64,000 nucleotides of DNA, taken from assembly GCA_040384865.1 (NCBI GenBank), contig JAZKIM010000008.1, positions 1 through 64,000 of the forward strand. Reading direction: 5' to 3'. The notes under the pieces are model-generated. The model ran no database searches. It was not told the origin of the DNA and saw only the letters and a program-made list of their open reading frames with translations. Position 1 is the first letter of the stretch, and every line of letters begins with the position of its first letter. The stretch comes from JBDKLC01 sp040384865 (GTDB taxonomy: Bacteria; Patescibacteriota; Minisyncoccia; Phycocordibacterales; CAIZLB01). The translations under genes and the position numbers were made by a program. Positions 60,889-64,000 of this stretch are shown one piece after another.

Positions 60889-61559
60889 ATTTTTTTTCGT
60901 TCAAGGTACGCATCAATATAAAGAAAGGGTGTGCCCATGGAGACAACTAATGTTTTGATGAACCATCCGACAAGAATTGCCTGCACCAAAATTGGCCCGG
61001 GTAGGTCAAAGAAAGCAATAGAAAAGAACAGCATACTATCCACAAGCTGGCTTATGATATTTGATCCATTAATCCGAAGCCATAAGAATTTTCCACGCGC
61101 TTTCTCCTTGAGCCATTCATAAATGAGAACATTCACACATTGCGCAAAGATATAAGCAAGGATGCTCGCAAAGGTAATCCGCAACGAGAACGAAAAGAGT
61201 GTTAGGATGGCATTGTTAGCCCCGTCACTTAAAGATATACCGGTAAACTGGGTAGCGAATTGAGACATTAAGGCAAAGAAGATCATAAAGCTGGCTCCGT
61301 ACCAGATTGTCTTCAGCCCCATTTGTTTTCCATGCCGTTCAAGGAGAAAGTGTGTTGCAAGAAATACACAAGCATAAAATACGTTTCCTGCATTCGTAGT
61401 AAGCCCAAAGACTACCACAAGTTTTGCACCGAAAATAGCTACCAACATTAGATTGACGATGACAGTACCTAGTAACCAGTTTATGCCACGTCTAGCGGAA
61501 AAAAACACAAAAGTTATATCAGCAAGGGCCGATATTAAAAAGAGCGATTCGTTCGACAT
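60885..61559 (-). CDS. VUT/YhhQ-family queuosine precursor transporter
   Basis: 224 residues with about six membrane helices. Family segments: LLGTVIVNLMLV, then AYIFAQCVNVLIYEWLKEKARGKFLWLRINGS and ISQLVDSMLFFSIAF. YhhQ imports preQ0/preQ1 for tRNA queuosine. TATAAT lies 6 nt before ATG, so it may be transcribed by itself as well as from the surface-protein unit it is embedded in. Confidence 0.92.
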   Translation of the reverse strand: MSNESLFLISALADITFVFFSARRGINWLLGTVIVNLMLVAIFGAKLVVVFGLTTNAGNVFYACVFLATHFLLERHGKQMGLKTIWYGASFMIFFALMSQFATQFTGISLSDGANNAILTLFSFSLRITFASILAYIFAQCVNVLIYEWLKEKARGKFLWLRINGSNIISQLVDSMLFFSIAFFDLPGPILVQAILVGWFIKTLVVSMGTPFLYIDAYLERKKI

Positions 61560-61579
61560 ACTAATATTATACTACAAAA

Positions 61580-62992
61580 CTAAATTAACTTCTCAACATC
61601 TCCCATCTCTTTTTCTATAAGTTTTTCTGCATCCGTTAAATTTCTTTTTAGTTGTTTCAAAATTTTATCTTCTTCTTTTGTAAGTTCTCGCTTATTATTG
61701 GTTTTTTCAAGCATTTCAATACTTTCTTTCACATCATTTCTCATAAGATCAAAAGATTCATGGAGAGCTGATTCTACTTCTCTCACCTCCTTGCGAAGTC
61801 GCTTCCTGAAAACAGAGATTTTATGCCAACCGTAGAGCAGAGTAATGATAAGTGCAAAGACCATTACCATAAGGGGGATAAGAATTGAAAGAAAACCAAT
61901 AGCCACAGTGCCAATACGGAACATTGCCGATTTAGATACCACTATGACAAATTTTTCGGTTGGCAAGCTCCTTGCACCTCTCTCGTCTGCTGCTTCGGCC
62001 CACAAATCATACACACCGTCAGTTAAACTTTCGTCGCTTACAAACATAAACTGACCGTCTTTGTCAGCATGAACTACAAAGCTTTTTGGTTCGTCCTTTC
62101 TTTTTTCTAGCCATATTCTTACTTCTCCGTTTGCATATGTCGTGCCTTGAACCGAAAGTATTTCTCCTGACTGCAAATTTTTTGGGTACACCGTAAATAC
62201 TGGAATATCGAGACCTTTAATGAAGAATTCCGCCGTGCTGGAGCGAGCGTTTCCAGCCTTATCCACTGCCTTCACTATTATAATATGTCTACCTGGACTA
62301 TATGCAGGAGCCTCATATCTGTCTGTTTCATCATTTTCCCATTCTCCCAAATCTCTCCCGTCAATCGTGATTTCATAATGGTCAATTCCTATGTCATCAC
62401 TCGCATCAAAAATAAACTTTGCCCTTGGGTCAGTTTCATCTTGCCGTGATATTTCCACGACATCAAAATAACTTGGTTTTTCCTTATCAGCCGCTTTAGT
62501 ACTTACCGGAATTGATGTTCCCAAAGTAAATTTGGCAATGCCCGTAGCTGTTAGTATATTTGTACCCTTTCCATCATTGGCAAGTACTGAACCAGAAGAA
62601 AAGTTTATAGTTGCCGTACCTGCAGCCTTGACTCGAAATGTAATGGTAAGAATCTTACCGCTCGACCCTTTAAATCCAGGATTAGGCACAATACCCTCAA
62701 AAACGACAGTGCCGTTAGAGTTTGAGTAGACAGGCTCTTCTGCCCAGAAAGAAAAGATTGATCCACTTTTTGATACAGAAATAACCTCTAATTTATCTTG
62801 CGGAAAAGAAACAGCACCTGAAGCGGCATTCATCGACTGATCAGAACTTCCTCCATATACGCCAACTGTGAAAGAATTACCAATAGAATAAGATCCAAGT
62901 GACGGGGAAAAAGAAAGTGTTGCCGCATTGGCAAAAAGCGGAGTAAACCAAAAGAGAAAAACAAAAGGTACTATCGAGTAAACTTTAACCAT
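61580..62992 (-). CDS. exported cohesin-domain protein with membrane anchor
   Basis: 470 residues from ATG 62992 (MVKVYSIVP). Signal peptide ending FANA, then a cohesin-like domain (YSIGNSFTVGVYGGSSDQSMNAASGAVSF, VLANDGKGTNIL, about 25-165), Ig-like domains (YFDVVEISRQDETDPRAKFIFDASDD, GEILSVQGTTYANGEVRIW), a membrane helix (about 375-398) and a C-terminal charged coiled coil inside the cell. The start overlaps the stop of gene 62971, so both cohesin genes are coupled. Confidence 0.88.
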   Translation of the reverse strand: MVKVYSIVPFVFLFWFTPLFANAATLSFSPSLGSYSIGNSFTVGVYGGSSDQSMNAASGAVSFPQDKLEVISVSKSGSIFSFWAEEPVYSNSNGTVVFEGIVPNPGFKGSSGKILTITFRVKAAGTATINFSSGSVLANDGKGTNILTATGIAKFTLGTSIPVSTKAADKEKPSYFDVVEISRQDETDPRAKFIFDASDDIGIDHYEITIDGRDLGEWENDETDRYEAPAYSPGRHIIIVKAVDKAGNARSSTAEFFIKGLDIPVFTVYPKNLQSGEILSVQGTTYANGEVRIWLEKRKDEPKSFVVHADKDGQFMFVSDESLTDGVYDLWAEAADERGARSLPTEKFVIVVSKSAMFRIGTVAIGFLSILIPLMVMVFALIITLLYGWHKISVFRKRLRKEVREVESALHESFDLMRNDVKESIEMLEKTNNKRELTKEEDKILKQLKRNLTDAEKLIEKEMGDVEKLI

Positions 62993-63840
62993 GTTTTCTT
63001 TAATAAAAGTCCGACGGCAAGCATTATTAACAGTATACCAGGAACTGCATAGTGTCGGTACCATGGCGTCTGTTGCCGTGCATCCAATACCACAACCCTC
63101 TCATTGCCACTTTTATCAACTACTTTGACAAATATATTCCTATCAAGGCCTTGGTACTTTAAGAGATACGGGCTAGAGCTGACACGAAACCAACCCCATT
63201 TCCCCTCGCGCACCTCGTAGTGATCTACTCCCGAGATCTTGTCCTGTGTCGTAAAGACGATGAAGTATTTTCCATCAAATATACTTGAATTGTTTTCTAT
63301 AGTCGGGGTAAAATCTTCCGGCGGTTCTATATCGGTAAACACTTCCCTGCGAAAGTTACTGTCTCCGGGCTTTACAGAAACAACCGTATCGCGAATCAAA
63401 AGCGTAGCTACAGTACCCAGCCCATCATTTTTCATAGCCTTTATGTCCCGTAAGGCAACAGAGGCATAACCTGTATTTTTTGCCTCAAAGACTACGGAAA
63501 ATATTTTGTTGTTCGCCCCGCTAAATCCTCCTGGTGTGATGCCGGAAAATACAACAATACCCGGGATTTCAACATGAGGCTTCTCAAGCCAAAAGTTTAA
63601 CACCGAATTACCCTCATGAATTTCTTTAATAACAAGTTGCTCGGTAGGAAAAACTAATCGCCCTTCGACAGCATTAAGTGGCTCATCCGAATGGATAATT
63701 ACGTCTATCGAGAATTGATCACCCGAGCTGACCTCTGACTTATGAGCATCGAGACGAATTTCAGCAGCAAAAATAGGTGTTGCGATGAATAGCACGAGTA
63801 ATAGAAAAAATATATATGTGATTTTAGTATACGCACTCAT
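62971..63840 (-). CDS. exported cohesin-domain protein
   Basis: 289 residues from ATG 63840. Signal peptide ending PIFA, cohesin-like domain (VSSGDQFSIDVIIHSDEPLNAVEGRLVF, IVVFSGITPGGFSGANNKIFSVVFEAKNTG, AMKNDGLGTV), an Ig-like domain (FTPTIENNSSIFDGKYFIVFTTQDK) and a C-terminal membrane helix with short basic tail. It follows the dockerin-ending gene by 5 bp and overlaps the next cohesin gene by 22 bp, so all are likely co-transcribed. Confidence 0.9.
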   Translation of the reverse strand: MSAYTKITYIFFLLLVLFIATPIFAAEIRLDAHKSEVSSGDQFSIDVIIHSDEPLNAVEGRLVFPTEQLVIKEIHEGNSVLNFWLEKPHVEIPGIVVFSGITPGGFSGANNKIFSVVFEAKNTGYASVALRDIKAMKNDGLGTVATLLIRDTVVSVKPGDSNFRREVFTDIEPPEDFTPTIENNSSIFDGKYFIVFTTQDKISGVDHYEVREGKWGWFRVSSSPYLLKYQGLDRNIFVKVVDKSGNERVVVLDARQQTPWYRHYAVPGILLIMLAVGLLLKKTWLKFTR

Positions 63841-63845
63841 AATAT

Positions 63846-64000
63846 TTATCCTGTCCAATTAAAGGCCATGATTGAAAAATCTATAAGATTTACCTTTCCA
63901 TCCTTATTAACGTCGCTCGAAGCGGGAGGATTGGGCCGTTTGTACCAATATGCGGCAATAGAGAAATCAACAAGATTTACCTTATTATCACCATTTATGT
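63846..64000 (-). CDS. 3' end of a dockerin-containing protein, cut by window edge
   Basis: The last 50 residues of a larger minus-strand gene. They hold two dockerin half-repeats: NGDNKVNLVDFSIAAYW and DVNKDGKVNLIDFSIMAFNW, each a Ca-binding D-x-N/D-x-D/K loop followed by a helix. The protein ends WTG. Dockerins bind cohesins in cellulosomes and other surface assemblies; two cohesin proteins are encoded immediately downstream. Confidence 0.9.
   Translation of the reverse strand, partial: INGDNKVNLVDFSIAAYWYKRPNPPASSDVNKDGKVNLIDFSIMAFNWTG

Noticed and set aside
1..64000. CRISPR arrays
   Set aside because: No set of regularly spaced identical repeats and no cas gene was seen.

Overview
The window reads like the chromosome of a Patescibacteria/CPR bacterium, most likely a Parcubacteria-type lineage (inference; no taxonomic marker was searched). 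Pointers are a diversity-generating retroelement (DGR) with a CPR-style target, cohesin and dockerin surface proteins, a SWIB-domain protein, an ECF sigma factor paired with a DUF5667-type protein, a B12-dependent class II ribonucleotide reductase, RNase J, and many small single-domain membrane proteins. At least 16 genes have a -10 box only 5-8 nt upstream of the start codon, which implies leaderless mRNAs. One 10-N scaffold gap lies at 47320-47329.

Layout. 1-3.7 kb: typA, a GC-rich orphan gene, a VOC protein and an RRM RNA-binding protein. 3.9-6.6 kb: a complete DGR with reverse transcriptase, avd, template repeat TR, and a target gene ending in variable repeat VR. TR and VR differ at 18 positions, all of them template-strand adenines. 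6.6-10 kb: accessory genes (tRNA-like cloverleaf, SIR2-like protein, isoprenoid-synthase-like protein, two GC-rich orphans). 10-20.5 kb: dsbB/dsbA, murJ, an O-antigen-ligase-like TPR protein, RNase P RNA, class II RNR, DUF192, msrB and an aquaporin. 20.5-27 kb: SWIB protein, DUF5680, a compact NIS-siderophore-synthetase-like protein, then an island of three accessory genes (ORF6N, ADP-ribosyltransferase-like, membrane protein) punctuated by degenerate repeats that resemble the 3' end of the adjacent tRNA-Ser(GGA).

27-42.8 kb: htpX/lemA, secG, an oligopeptide-binding protein, RNase J, an MFS protein, the c-di-AMP synthase cdaA with a CAP-domain protein, a methyltransferase, lexA with an EVE protein, a small gene whose promoter spacer carries a perfect GAAC-N4-GTTC palindrome, and a non-canonical NRAMP transporter. 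43-50.6 kb: response regulators and a multi-PAS histidine kinase, a GIY-YIG protein, a peptidoglycan-binding protein, msrA, and small or orphan genes. 50.7-64 kb: a HI0933-family flavoprotein, ECF sigma/DUF5667, and a surface-protein block: an Fn3-like secreted protein, a ~1,400-residue protein with eight prealbumin-like repeats, and a run of cohesin proteins (one fused to a Cache sensor) downstream of a dockerin-ending gene cut by the window edge.

How they work together: the DGR diversifies a C-type-lectin-like protein; the cohesin, dockerin and repeat proteins build the cell surface; DsbA/B and MsrA/B maintain thiols and methionines; LexA, LiaI-like, ECF and two-component modules regulate. 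The DGR, the tRNA-Ser repeat island and the cohesin/dockerin block deserve the closest look.
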